In this document: positions 6,469-12,712 of the stretch, one piece after another
Position numbering within the stretch: the first letter of the stretch is position 1
Layout: each line of letters starts with the position of its first letter
Origin: Bacillota bacterium
GTDB taxonomy: Bacteria; Bacillota; Clostridia; Christensenellales; Aristaeellaceae
Direction: 5' to 3'
DNA: 13,997 bases
NCBI GenBank assembly: GCA_023402355.1
Contig: JAEXCG010000098.1
Location: 1-13,997, forward strand
The notes under the pieces: model-generated
What the model was told of the DNA's origin: nothing
Database searches by the model: none
What the model saw: only the letters and a program-made list of their open reading frames with translations
Made by a program: the position numbers and the translations under genes

Positions 6469-7718
6469 CCCGCGTCCGCCCGATAGATCATGACCGTCAC
6501 GACGCCGTCCGTCAGCTGCAGCGCCATCCGGATGTCGTACGGCAGCATGTTCTGAAACCGCAAATCGATGTTGCCCTGGCCGACGGCCGCGTCAAAGTCG
6601 ATGGGCGCATAGTCGATGCCGTAGGAACTGTGCGGCTGCTCCTTGACGATCTTCGCCGGAATTTGCAAAAGGACGTTGTAAAGCGTCGTGGAAACCTGGC
6701 AGATGCCGCCGCCGTAGCCCGTCTTCTTCGAGCTCACGTAGTTGATGATCGGCCCCAGCTCATAACCGTTTCTGGCGCTGTACGGCGCGCAGTAATCGTT
6801 AAAGGAGAAGTTTTCGCCCTCCTTGATGATGACGTCCTGAAGGCGCTGCACGCCCTCGCGCATGTTGTGCACGCGTCCGACGCCCAGCTCGCTCTGATCG
6901 CCCGCCTCGTAAAAGGTCGCGAAGACGCCGATCAGATCGCCTGGCTGGGCGGCGTCCCAGGTCTTCACCGGCTCCAGCGTGATGCGCGAGCCCGCGGCGA
7001 TTATGCCGGTCGTACGGAGGTAGGGCAGCCGCATGTTCCCCTTGTCGTCCGGCTCGTCAACGCAGACAATCGAGCCCTCCGGCATCGTCATGAAGACCTC
7101 GTCCGGATTCTCCGCGTTCAAAATCTGCACGTCGCCCACAGCTTTCGCCGCGTAGGGATACCAGACCGCACCGGGAATCAGGCCCAGGTACGGATCGATG
7201 GCGCGGAAGCGATTCAGGTACTCGCTGAGCACGTAGCCGGTCTTTTTGCCCTTTTTCACGTGCGCCCACGTCTCGCCCACGCTGCTGACGATGATTTCTT
7301 CGTCCTCATAGACGGTGGCGACCATCTTGGCTTCCTTGGAGGGCGCCTGGCGCACGGAGAGATCCTTTTTCGCCTTCGCGGTGTAGACGTCGATGAATTC
7401 CTCGTAGAAGTACTTCATCGGCACCTCGACGCCTTCCCTGGCCGCCTGAATCTTGACGACGTTGCGGGCGAGGATATAGCCTACCTCGCCGTTCTTCACG
7501 ACCTTGAACCACTGGTCGCCCAATTCCAGAATGTCGACCGTTTCGTCCTTTTCCACGCTTTCCAGCTTTTTTGCGGACGTGGATTTTGTCTTGCGCACGG
7601 TCATGTTCTTCGTGACGACGCCGGTGTAAAGAATATCGATTTCTTCATCTTCCGCGAAAGAACTGAGCGGAAATGCGAAAAGAAGAAGCAAAAAAAGTGC
7701 GATCAGCCGTTTTGTCAT
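6465..7718 (-). CDS. Secreted SH3-SH3-VanW domain protein (first paralogue)
   Basis: 417 residues. Seen: a signal peptide (MTKRLIALFLLLLFAFPLSS, probable cleavage after SFA near residue 22), two SH3-like repeats at about 28-90 and 110-173 (each ending GYILARN or GYVLSEY), a third, divergent SH3-like stretch at about 190-248, and a VanW domain at about 266-412 with GYGGGICQVSTTLYN (334-348). The function of VanW domains is not known; a role at the cell wall is inferred from secretion and SH3 repeats. The open frame runs 11 codons further up to an ATG at 7751, but that codon would lie at the predicted transcription start. The ATG at 7718 has GGGGAGGAGG about a dozen bases upstream and opens directly into the signal peptide, so it is preferred. 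It heads the operon and overlaps its paralogue by four bases. Confidence 0.88.
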   Translation of the reverse strand: MTKRLIALFLLLLFAFPLSSFAEDEEIDILYTGVVTKNMTVRKTKSTSAKKLESVEKDETVDILELGDQWFKVVKNGEVGYILARNVVKIQAAREGVEVPMKYFYEEFIDVYTAKAKKDLSVRQAPSKEAKMVATVYEDEEIIVSSVGETWAHVKKGKKTGYVLSEYLNRFRAIDPYLGLIPGAVWYPYAAKAVGDVQILNAENPDEVFMTMPEGSIVCVDEPDDKGNMRLPYLRTTGIIAAGSRITLEPVKTWDAAQPGDLIGVFATFYEAGDQSELGVGRVHNMREGVQRLQDVIIKEGENFSFNDYCAPYSARNGYELGPIINYVSSKKTGYGGGICQVSTTLYNVLLQIPAKIVKEQPHSSYGIDYAPIDFDAAVGQGNIDLRFQNMLPYDIRMALQLTDGVVTVMIYRADAG

Positions 7719-7759
7719 GGTAAAGAAGTTCCTCCTCCCCGCAATGGACATTTGCAGTC

Positions 7760-7789
7760 ATTATAACATGTGTAACCCTGTTCCCGCAA
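7760..7789 (-). promoter_or_regulatory. Predicted extended -10 promoter of the vanW-vanW-surE operon
   Basis: On the minus strand TATAAT (7760-7765) is preceded by TG one base away (TGTTATAAT), a full extended -10 element. A weak -35 candidate, TTGCGG (7784-7789), lies 18 bases upstream. Initiation is expected near 7753, which places the GGGGAGGAGG ribosome binding site in the leader and argues against translation starting at 7751. Confidence 0.65.
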
Positions 7790-7817
7790 CCGCAAAGAAC
7801 GCTCCCGAAAAATGACG

Positions 7818-7854
7818 AAAAAAGGCCGGAAAATCATCCCTTGATTTTCCGGCC
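7818..7854 (-). terminator. Rho-independent terminator after the pepP-efp-CD1247 operon
   Basis: GGCCGGAAAATCA (7824-7836) and TGATTTTCCGGCC (7842-7854) form a perfect 13-bp stem with a five-base loop. On the minus strand the stem is followed at once by six T (7818-7823). It lies 13 bases beyond the stop of the CD1247-type gene and before the vanW promoter, so it separates the two operons. Confidence 0.93.
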
Positions 7855-7867
7855 GGACGCTAAAATT

Positions 7868-8344
7868 TTACTCCTCGTCGGTAGGATCGTCGTCCTCCGG
7901 CGGAACCTCTCCAAAGACGGGCTTGCCGCAGTTCGGGCACAGGTGCTCTTCCTCCAGGTCAAAAGCCGTCTCGTCGAAGTAGATGCTCGTGCCGCAGTTC
8001 GGGCAGTCGTACTCGATCAGCCCGTCGTCACCGTCATCCTCGTCCTCGTCGTCCTCTTCCTCGTCATCCTCATCGTCCAGATGATGGTGATGGCCGCAGG
8101 AACACTCTTCGTCTTCCTCGTCGCCGAAGAGCGCGTTTTCCATCTCGCTCAGGTCCTCGTCGATGTCCTCGACGTACTCCTCGAGCTCCTTGTGCGCTTC
8201 CTCGGACTGCTCCATCTTTTCCGCGACCAGCGCGTACGCGTCCACCAGCGCCAGAAGGAGCTTGCCCTCCTTCGAGTCGGTGTTTACGCCCAATCCTTCC
8301 GCAAGCCCTTTCAGATAGGCCGCGCGATCCGTGATCTGGCTCAT
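7868..8344 (-). CDS. CD1247-type acidic zinc-ribbon protein
   Basis: 158 residues. The first 70 or so (ITDRAAYLKGLAEGL through EEYVEDIDEDLSEME) match the N-terminal domain named after Clostridioides difficile CD1247, which is predicted helical and is common in Clostridia beside efp. A very acidic linker (about 72-110) follows, containing CSCGHHHH (81-88), then a zinc ribbon with paired CPNCG motifs (cysteines 114, 117, 136, 139). An acidic tail ends the protein. The four ribbon cysteines should hold one zinc; C81, C83 and the four histidines could hold another metal ion, which is inference. No enzymatic motif is visible, and the function of the family is unknown to me. AGGAGG lies eight bases before the ATG. 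It is the last gene of the pepP-efp operon, 41 bases after efp, and is followed by the strong terminator. Confidence 0.87.
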   Translation of the reverse strand: MSQITDRAAYLKGLAEGLGVNTDSKEGKLLLALVDAYALVAEKMEQSEEAHKELEEYVEDIDEDLSEMENALFGDEEDEECSCGHHHHLDDEDDEEEDDEDEDDGDDGLIEYDCPNCGTSIYFDETAFDLEEEHLCPNCGKPVFGEVPPEDDDPTDEE

Positions 8345-8385
8345 CGTTCATTCCTCCTGCCCGCACTTGGCGGGGCTGCGCGCGG

Positions 8386-8943
8386 TTACGCGCGCTCCAT
8401 GTACTCGCCCACGCGGGTGTCCACTCGGATCTTGTCGCCGATGTTGATGAACAGCGGCACCTGCAGCGTGTAGCCCGTCTCCAGCGTCGCGGGCTTATAG
8501 GTGTTGGAGGCGGTGTCGCCCTTGAAGCCAGGCTCGGTCTGGGTGACCTCGAGCGTCACGAAGTTCGGCGCCTCGACGGAGAAAGCCTTGCCCTTGAAGA
8601 AGCGGACCGTGACGTTTTCGCCTTCCTTGACGAACTTGACCGCGTCCTCGACCTGATCCTGCGTCAGCGGGATCTGCTCGAAGGTTTCGTTGTCCATGAA
8701 GTAGTACAGGCCGCCGTCGTTGTAGACGTAGTTCATTTCCTTGGTTTCGATGATCGCACGCGGCATCTTGTCGGTCGGGTTGAAGGAGCGCTCCACCACC
8801 GCGCCCGTCATGATGTTCTTGATCTTGGTGCGGACGAACGCCGCGCCCTTGCCCGGCTTCACGTGCTGAAAGTCGACGATGTTCCAGACGCCGCCGTCCC
8901 ATTCAATCGTAATACCTTTGCGGAAATCTCCTGCCGTAATCAT
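8386..8943 (-). CDS. efp: Elongation factor P
   Basis: 185 residues, the standard length. EF-P binds the ribosome near the E site and relieves stalling on polyproline stretches. Three beta-barrel domains are expected: a KOW-like domain (about 1-65) and two OB-like domains. The tip loop PGKG places the functional lysine at K32, the residue modified in many bacteria; the modification enzyme is not in this window. The C-terminal hallmark is present in the form VPLFINIGDKIRVDTRVGEY. The open frame continues far upstream without a stop, but ATG 8943 gives the canonical MITAGDFRKG start and has GGAGGG eight bases upstream. It sits 65 bases after the Xaa-Pro peptidase gene, an arrangement widespread in Firmicutes; I see no convincing terminator or promoter in that gap. 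Confidence 0.97.
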   Translation of the reverse strand: MITAGDFRKGITIEWDGGVWNIVDFQHVKPGKGAAFVRTKIKNIMTGAVVERSFNPTDKMPRAIIETKEMNYVYNDGGLYYFMDNETFEQIPLTQDQVEDAVKFVKEGENVTVRFFKGKAFSVEAPNFVTLEVTQTEPGFKGDTASNTYKPATLETGYTLQVPLFINIGDKIRVDTRVGEYMERA

Positions 8944-9008
8944 GTAAAAATCCCTCCGTATTCTTTTTCGTGTGGTGCGTTTAAGGATGAAAAAGGCGAA
9001 TAGCCCGC

Positions 9009-10076
9009 TTAAAGCGTGACCAGTTCCTTTGTCGCGGGGGTCAGGATGCGCACGCCCGATTCCGTGACGGCGACGCTGTCCTCGATGCGCACGCCGCCTA
9101 CGCCGGGCACGTAGATTCCGGGCTCCACGGTGATGACCATGCCCGGCTCTACCACGTCGCCGCAAAGGCGGCTGAAGCGCGGCTCTTCGTGGATTTCAAG
9201 GCCCGTGCTGTGCCCGAGTCCGTGTCCGAAGCGGCCCGCATAGCCCGCCTCGTCGATGATGGACCGGGCGAGCGCGTCCACGTCGCTGCACCGCACGCCC
9301 GGGCGGATCGCCGCGAGCGATGCCAGCTGCGCGCGCAGCACGGTGTCGTACATGCGCCGAAGCTCCGGCGAAACCGGGCCGATCGCGACCGTGCGCGTCA
9401 TGTCGGCGTGATAGCCGCCGATCACAGCGCCAAAATCCATGGTGATGAAATCGCCACGGCAGACCTTCCGGTCGGAAGGGATCGCGTGGCAGAGGGAGCC
9501 GTTCGGACCGGAAGCCACAATCGTGTCGAACGATACGCCCTCCGAACCTCTGCGCAGCATCCAGAAGTCCATTTCCAGCGCGATCTCCCGCTCGGTCATC
9601 CCTTCGCGAATGAAGGAGCACATGTGCTCGAAGCAATCGCTCGTCAGCTTGTTGGCTCGGGAAAGCGCCTCGATCTCCCCTGCGTCCTTGACCTGACGCA
9701 GGCGCTGCGTCGCGCCCGCCAGGGGAACGAGGTTCATTCCCGGCATGTCGGCCTGTAGCTTTTTATACTGCTCGACCGTCAGCACGTCTTCTTCCACCGC
9801 CAGGCACTGCACCGCCTTTTCCGAAAGCAGGCGGAAAGCGACCGCCTCGTGCGCCTCGCCCGACGCGATTTCGTATACCTCGAACGACGGGGCCTGCCCC
9901 TGCGCCTGCTCGGTATAGCGGAAGTCCGTGACGATCGCGGCCTTGCCGTCTGCGACGACCGCGATGCCCTCGCCCGTGTAGCCGCTCAAATAGCGGATGT
10001 TGGGTGCGCTGCTGATCAGCGCGGCCTGCGCCCCATCGGGCAGCGACCGTAAAAGCGCCTCGCAACGTGCGTTCAT
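9009..10076 (-). CDS. Xaa-Pro aminopeptidase (M24 family)
   Basis: 355 residues. It removes an N-terminal residue ahead of proline from peptides, probably in the cytoplasm. The N-terminal creatinase-like domain (about 5-130, with ALISSAPNIRYLSGYTGEG) is followed by the pita-bread catalytic domain (about 135-352). All five metal ligands expected for the family are visible: D214, D225, H289 (in GHGLGHSTG), E318 (in VEPGIYV) and E332 (in RIEDSV). The open frame extends 26 codons upstream to 10154, but that start would lie inside the predicted promoter. ATG 10076 has AAAGGAAG about seven bases ahead and gives a normal family N-terminus. It leads an operon with efp and the CD1247-type gene. The pairing of a proline peptidase with EF-P is common in Firmicutes. 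No signal peptide is seen. Confidence 0.95.
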   Translation of the reverse strand: MNARCEALLRSLPDGAQAALISSAPNIRYLSGYTGEGIAVVADGKAAIVTDFRYTEQAQGQAPSFEVYEIASGEAHEAVAFRLLSEKAVQCLAVEEDVLTVEQYKKLQADMPGMNLVPLAGATQRLRQVKDAGEIEALSRANKLTSDCFEHMCSFIREGMTEREIALEMDFWMLRRGSEGVSFDTIVASGPNGSLCHAIPSDRKVCRGDFITMDFGAVIGGYHADMTRTVAIGPVSPELRRMYDTVLRAQLASLAAIRPGVRCSDVDALARSIIDEAGYAGRFGHGLGHSTGLEIHEEPRFSRLCGDVVEPGMVITVEPGIYVPGVGGVRIEDSVAVTESGVRILTPATKELVTL

Positions 10077-10132
10077 TTTGCCACTTCCTTTAAAAGAGAA
10101 CGCAGCATGCGCCGCGCCCATATGCGCAAAAT

Positions 10133-10161
10133 ATTTTAGCATAAAAACCGCCATTTTTCAA
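10133..10161 (-). promoter_or_regulatory. Predicted sigma-A promoter of the pepP-efp-CD1247 operon
   Basis: On the minus strand TTGAAA (10156-10161) is followed after 17 bases by TAAAAT (10133-10138), which is also preceded by TG at the extended -10 position (TGCTAAAAT). Start expected near 10126, giving a leader of roughly 50 bases. No riboswitch-like fold is evident in that leader. Confidence 0.72.
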
Positions 10162-10218
10162 GTTCTTTGTTGCAGCGCGCCCCTCTCATTGTGCAAAATG
10201 TCGCGCTTTTTTACGCAG

Positions 10219-10246
10219 AAAAAAGCCGCCAACACGCTTTGGCGGC
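10219..10246 (-). terminator. Rho-independent terminator after the araC-eamA pair
   Basis: GCCGCCAA (10225-10232) and TTGGCGGC (10239-10246) form a perfect 8-bp stem with a six-base loop. The minus strand continues directly into six T (10219-10224). It starts nine bases beyond the EamA stop codon and precedes the pepP promoter. Confidence 0.9.
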
Positions 10247-10255
10247 AAAAAGGCA

Positions 10256-11137
10256 TCAAATTTTGCTTTTGCGCTGCGATAGAACCAGGCCCAGCAGCGT
10301 CAGGATCACGCCCAGGAATGAAAGCGGCGTCACCCGCTCCCCCAGCAACAGTGAAGACGCGGCGACCGTCACCACGGGCACCAGGTAAATGTAGGCGCTC
10401 GTCTTGGCAGCGCCGATCGCCTGCACCGCGCGCCCCCAGGTCACAAAGCAAAGCGCGGACGCTACGAAGCCCAGGTACAGCAGATTGAGCAGCATCGAGG
10501 GGCCAATCGCTCCGGGCGAAGGGAGCGAGCGGATCATCCAGGGCAGCACCGGCAGCATGAAGACGAGCCCCCAGAAGAAGATGCGCCGCGTCGTCTGCAC
10601 CGTGCCGTAGCCAAAGCCCGCGATGCGCCGCGTCAGGATCGTGTAGGCCGCCCAGACGACGGCCGCGAGCAGCGCCAGCAGGTCGCCCAGCGGATTGAGC
10701 GCGAGCGCGCTGCCCGCCAGGCCGATACAGACGATGCCGAGAAGGGAAACGGCAAAGCCCGCGAAGAAAAAGCGGCCCGGCCGTTCGCCCTTTAAGAAGA
10801 AAAAGGAAAGGATGGCCGTGAAAAAGGGCGCGACGGAGAGGATCACGCTCACGTTGGAGGCGTAGGTATACTCCAGCGCGACGTTTTCCAGCAGAAAGTA
10901 AAGCGTCACGCCGCAAAGGCCGGCGGCCATCATCGGCAGCTCTTCCCGCATGCCGCGCGTTTTGAAAAGACGCGGCGCGGCGAGCCACAGCGCGCCGTAC
11001 CCCAGCAGAAAGCGGATAAACAATATGGCGATGGGTTCAAACGTCCTGAGCAGAACCTTCGTGGAAATAAACGTCGTGCCCCAGACGATGACCGTCATCG
11101 CCGCCAGCAAATGCCCCGTCTTCTGGTCCTTATTCAT
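10256..11137 (-). CDS. EamA-family (DMT superfamily) transporter
   Basis: 293 residues, almost entirely hydrophobic, with about ten predicted membrane segments arranged as two EamA repeats (roughly 10-135 and 150-285). Recognisable family features are the opening AAMTVIVWGTTFISTKVLL and the fourth-helix stretch LLENVALEYTYASNVSVI. Such proteins mostly export amino acids, purines or other small metabolites across the cytoplasmic membrane; the substrate cannot be predicted here. ATG 11137 is chosen because it has GGAG nine bases upstream, inside the end of the araC-type gene; a TTG five codons earlier is possible but unlikely. The first eight bases overlap that gene's stop, so the two are translationally coupled and the regulator probably controls, or responds to the cargo of, this transporter. 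The gene is followed by a terminator. Confidence 0.9.
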   Translation of the reverse strand: MNKDQKTGHLLAAMTVIVWGTTFISTKVLLRTFEPIAILFIRFLLGYGALWLAAPRLFKTRGMREELPMMAAGLCGVTLYFLLENVALEYTYASNVSVILSVAPFFTAILSFFFLKGERPGRFFFAGFAVSLLGIVCIGLAGSALALNPLGDLLALLAAVVWAAYTILTRRIAGFGYGTVQTTRRIFFWGLVFMLPVLPWMIRSLPSPGAIGPSMLLNLLYLGFVASALCFVTWGRAVQAIGAAKTSAYIYLVPVVTVAASSLLLGERVTPLSFLGVILTLLGLVLSQRKSKI

Positions 11138-11873
11138 GTGTGCGTTCTCCAATCATGCGCTGATAGTAGGCCGGCGTCATGCCGGTAAAGCGCTTAAAAA
11201 ATCGTGTAAAGTGGCTTTGATCGCAAAAGCCGGCTTCCATGCCCGCTTCCAGCGGGGACAGCCCGCGCCGCAGCCCCTCCTGCGCGCACTCGACCCGGAG
11301 CGCCTCCTGGTAAGCGCCCGGCGGGATGCCGAGCTCTCGCGTAAACGAGTGCAAAAGATAAGAGCGGCTGCATCCGCAAAACCCGCTCAGCTCGGAAACC
11401 GTGACCCCGCGCCGGAAGTGCTCGCGCAGATACGCGCAGGCCGCTTCAAAGCGCGCGTCTACGGGCTCGTGCGGCCCGCAGCGCATATGCTCCCGGCTCA
11501 GGCGCCGCAAAAACGCAGGACGGCAGCAATCGCTTTCATAGGCCCGCAGGAAGTCCTCCGCAATCGCAGCGTCCTTTAAGACGGGCGCCGTAAACCGAGG
11601 CGACGCGCATCCGGTCAGCGCCTCCATCCGCGATTGCGCGATGTGCAGCGCGCGGTAGGCGAAGGGTTCGTCGGAGGCGGCCACGCAGGCGTGTACCTGG
11701 CAGGGGTTCAGCAGCATCATGTCGCCCGTCCGCACGGGATACCGACCGCCCTCTGCGGACATGATCCTCGCGCCGCGGATGATCAGCCCCACCACGTAGT
11801 AGCTGTGAAAATGCCGCGTGAGCGGCACTACCTGACCGCTGATTTCCACCGCCTCGATACCAGAACCAGACAT
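11130..11873 (-). CDS. AraC-family transcriptional regulator with N-terminal cupin-like domain
   Basis: 247 residues. The N-terminal part (about 10-90) resembles the AraC-type ligand-binding cupin, with RHFHSYYVVG at 20-29 and GDMMLLNPCQVHAC at 50-63. The C-terminal part (about 140-243) is a typical AraC DNA-binding domain with two helix-turn-helix units: VTVSELSGFCGCSRSYLL around 157-174, and the second ending in the signature AGFCDQSHFTRFFKRFTGMTPAYYQ. The ligand is unknown. GGAGG lies seven bases before the ATG. The next gene, an EamA transporter, overlaps the stop by eight bases, which points to a two-gene regulator-exporter unit. Only 25 bases separate it from the end of sigK, with no terminator between, though a possible promoter lies over the sigK stop. 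Confidence 0.92.
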   Translation of the reverse strand: MSGSGIEAVEISGQVVPLTRHFHSYYVVGLIIRGARIMSAEGGRYPVRTGDMMLLNPCQVHACVAASDEPFAYRALHIAQSRMEALTGCASPRFTAPVLKDAAIAEDFLRAYESDCCRPAFLRRLSREHMRCGPHEPVDARFEAACAYLREHFRRGVTVSELSGFCGCSRSYLLHSFTRELGIPPGAYQEALRVECAQEGLRRGLSPLEAGMEAGFCDQSHFTRFFKRFTGMTPAYYQRMIGERTHE

Positions 11874-11895
11874 TGCGCATCCTCCGTTCCTTCGT

Positions 11896-11924
11896 ATTTT
11901 ACCTCACCTTTGCGGTTTTGTCTT
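11896..11924 (-). promoter_or_regulatory. Possible promoter of the araC-eamA pair inside the sigK 3' end
   Basis: On the minus strand AAGACA (11919-11924; four of six bases match TTGACA) is followed after 17 bases by TAAAAT (11896-11901), which contains the sigK TAA stop codon. The predicted start, near 11889, leaves the GGAGG of the regulator in the transcript. The -35 is weak, so this is tentative. Confidence 0.4.
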
Positions 11925-12642
11925 GAACGATTGTGCTTTTTTCATTCGGCAGGGGCTTCTTGAAGCTTTCGCACAGCGTCTCCAGCGCCCGCTTTTCGAT
12001 GCGGCTCACGTAAGAACGCGAGATGCCCAGCACGCGGGCGACCTCCTTTTGCGAGTGCGGCACGCCGTCCGTGAGCCCGTAGCGCAATTCCAGCACGACC
12101 CGCTCGCGCTCGGGCAGTTGGGTGCGGATCAGCCGCGCCACCTTGCCGATGGATAGCCTGCGATCCACCTCGTCCGGCACGGCGTTTTCATCCGTGCCCA
12201 AGATGTCGGTCAGCGTGATCTCGTTGCCCTCGCCGTCCGTGCCGATCGGCTCCGAAAGCGACACGTCGCCCTTGCGCTTCTGCGACGCGCGCAGCACCAT
12301 CAGAATCTCGTTTTCGATGCATCTCGCGCAGTAGGTCGAAAGCTGGGTGCCCGTGCCGGACTTGAAGGTACCCACGCCCTTGATAAGGCCGATCGTCCCG
12401 ATGGAGATCAGGTCGTCCGCGTCGTAGCCCGGCACGGTATACTTGCGCGCGATGTGCGCCACGAGGCGCATGTTGTGCTCGACGAGCTCGTTCTTCGCCT
12501 GCGCGTCCCCGGCCTGCATGCGCGCGATGCAGTGCGCTTCCTCCTTCGCGTTCAGCGGCTTTGCAAAGGCGGACCTGCCCGATACGTAAGCCAGAAAAAA
12601 GAGCGCGTCCTTGACGAGCCATAAAAGCGCAGATGTCAGCAT
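11899..12642 (-). CDS. sigK: Sporulation sigma factor SigK (pro-sigma-K), intact
   Basis: 247 residues. SigK directs late mother-cell transcription in sporulation (coat and spore maturation genes). Seen: a hydrophobic N-terminal stretch at 5-19 (ALLWLVKDALFFLAY) matching the inhibitory pro-sequence; region 2 with NMRLVAHIARKY, DADDLISIGTIGLIKGV (74-90) and STYCARCIENEILM (102-115); the sporulation-sigma segment DVSLSEPIGTDGEGNEI; and region 4 with QKEVARVLGISRSYVSRIEKRAL. The IGISRSYVSRIEKRAL-type ending separates SigK from SigE. By alignment with Bacillus pro-SigK from memory, cleavage would fall near A18-Y19. GGAGGG lies seven bases before ATG 12642; the longer upstream frame is rejected for that reason. 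The gene is continuous, so there is no skin-type insertion. It lies 70 bases after the U32 gene. Confidence 0.93.
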   Translation of the reverse strand: MLTSALLWLVKDALFFLAYVSGRSAFAKPLNAKEEAHCIARMQAGDAQAKNELVEHNMRLVAHIARKYTVPGYDADDLISIGTIGLIKGVGTFKSGTGTQLSTYCARCIENEILMVLRASQKRKGDVSLSEPIGTDGEGNEITLTDILGTDENAVPDEVDRRLSIGKVARLIRTQLPERERVVLELRYGLTDGVPHSQKEVARVLGISRSYVSRIEKRALETLCESFKKPLPNEKSTIVQDKTAKVR

Positions 12643-12661
12643 TTCGCATCCCTCCGCGGGA

Positions 12662-12690
12662 AACGTATGCGGCATCTGCGCGAAAACTGT
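12662..12690 (-). promoter_or_regulatory. Possible sporulation-type (sigma-E/K-like) promoter before sigK
   Basis: On the minus strand CATACGTT (12662-12669) resembles the -10 of mother-cell sigma factors (CATA followed by a T-rich end). ACAG (12687-12690) stands 17 bases upstream as a candidate sigma-K-like -35 (AC core). Start would fall near 12655, just before GGAGGG. A sigma-E-type -35 is not obvious. The motif is short, so support is modest. Confidence 0.35.
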
Positions 12691-12712
12691 CTGTCCTTGC
12701 CAGAGAAAAAGG

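Noticed and set aside
8040..8080. Low-complexity repeat of GAC/GAG-type codons
   Set aside because: It encodes the acidic linker of the CD1247-type protein in frame; no evidence of a separate DNA repeat or slippage site.
8944..9008. Possible promoter or terminator between the Xaa-Pro peptidase gene and efp
   Set aside because: Only a three-base stem (GGC / GCC) precedes a short T-rich stretch and no paired -35/-10 with proper spacing is visible, so the genes are treated as one operon.
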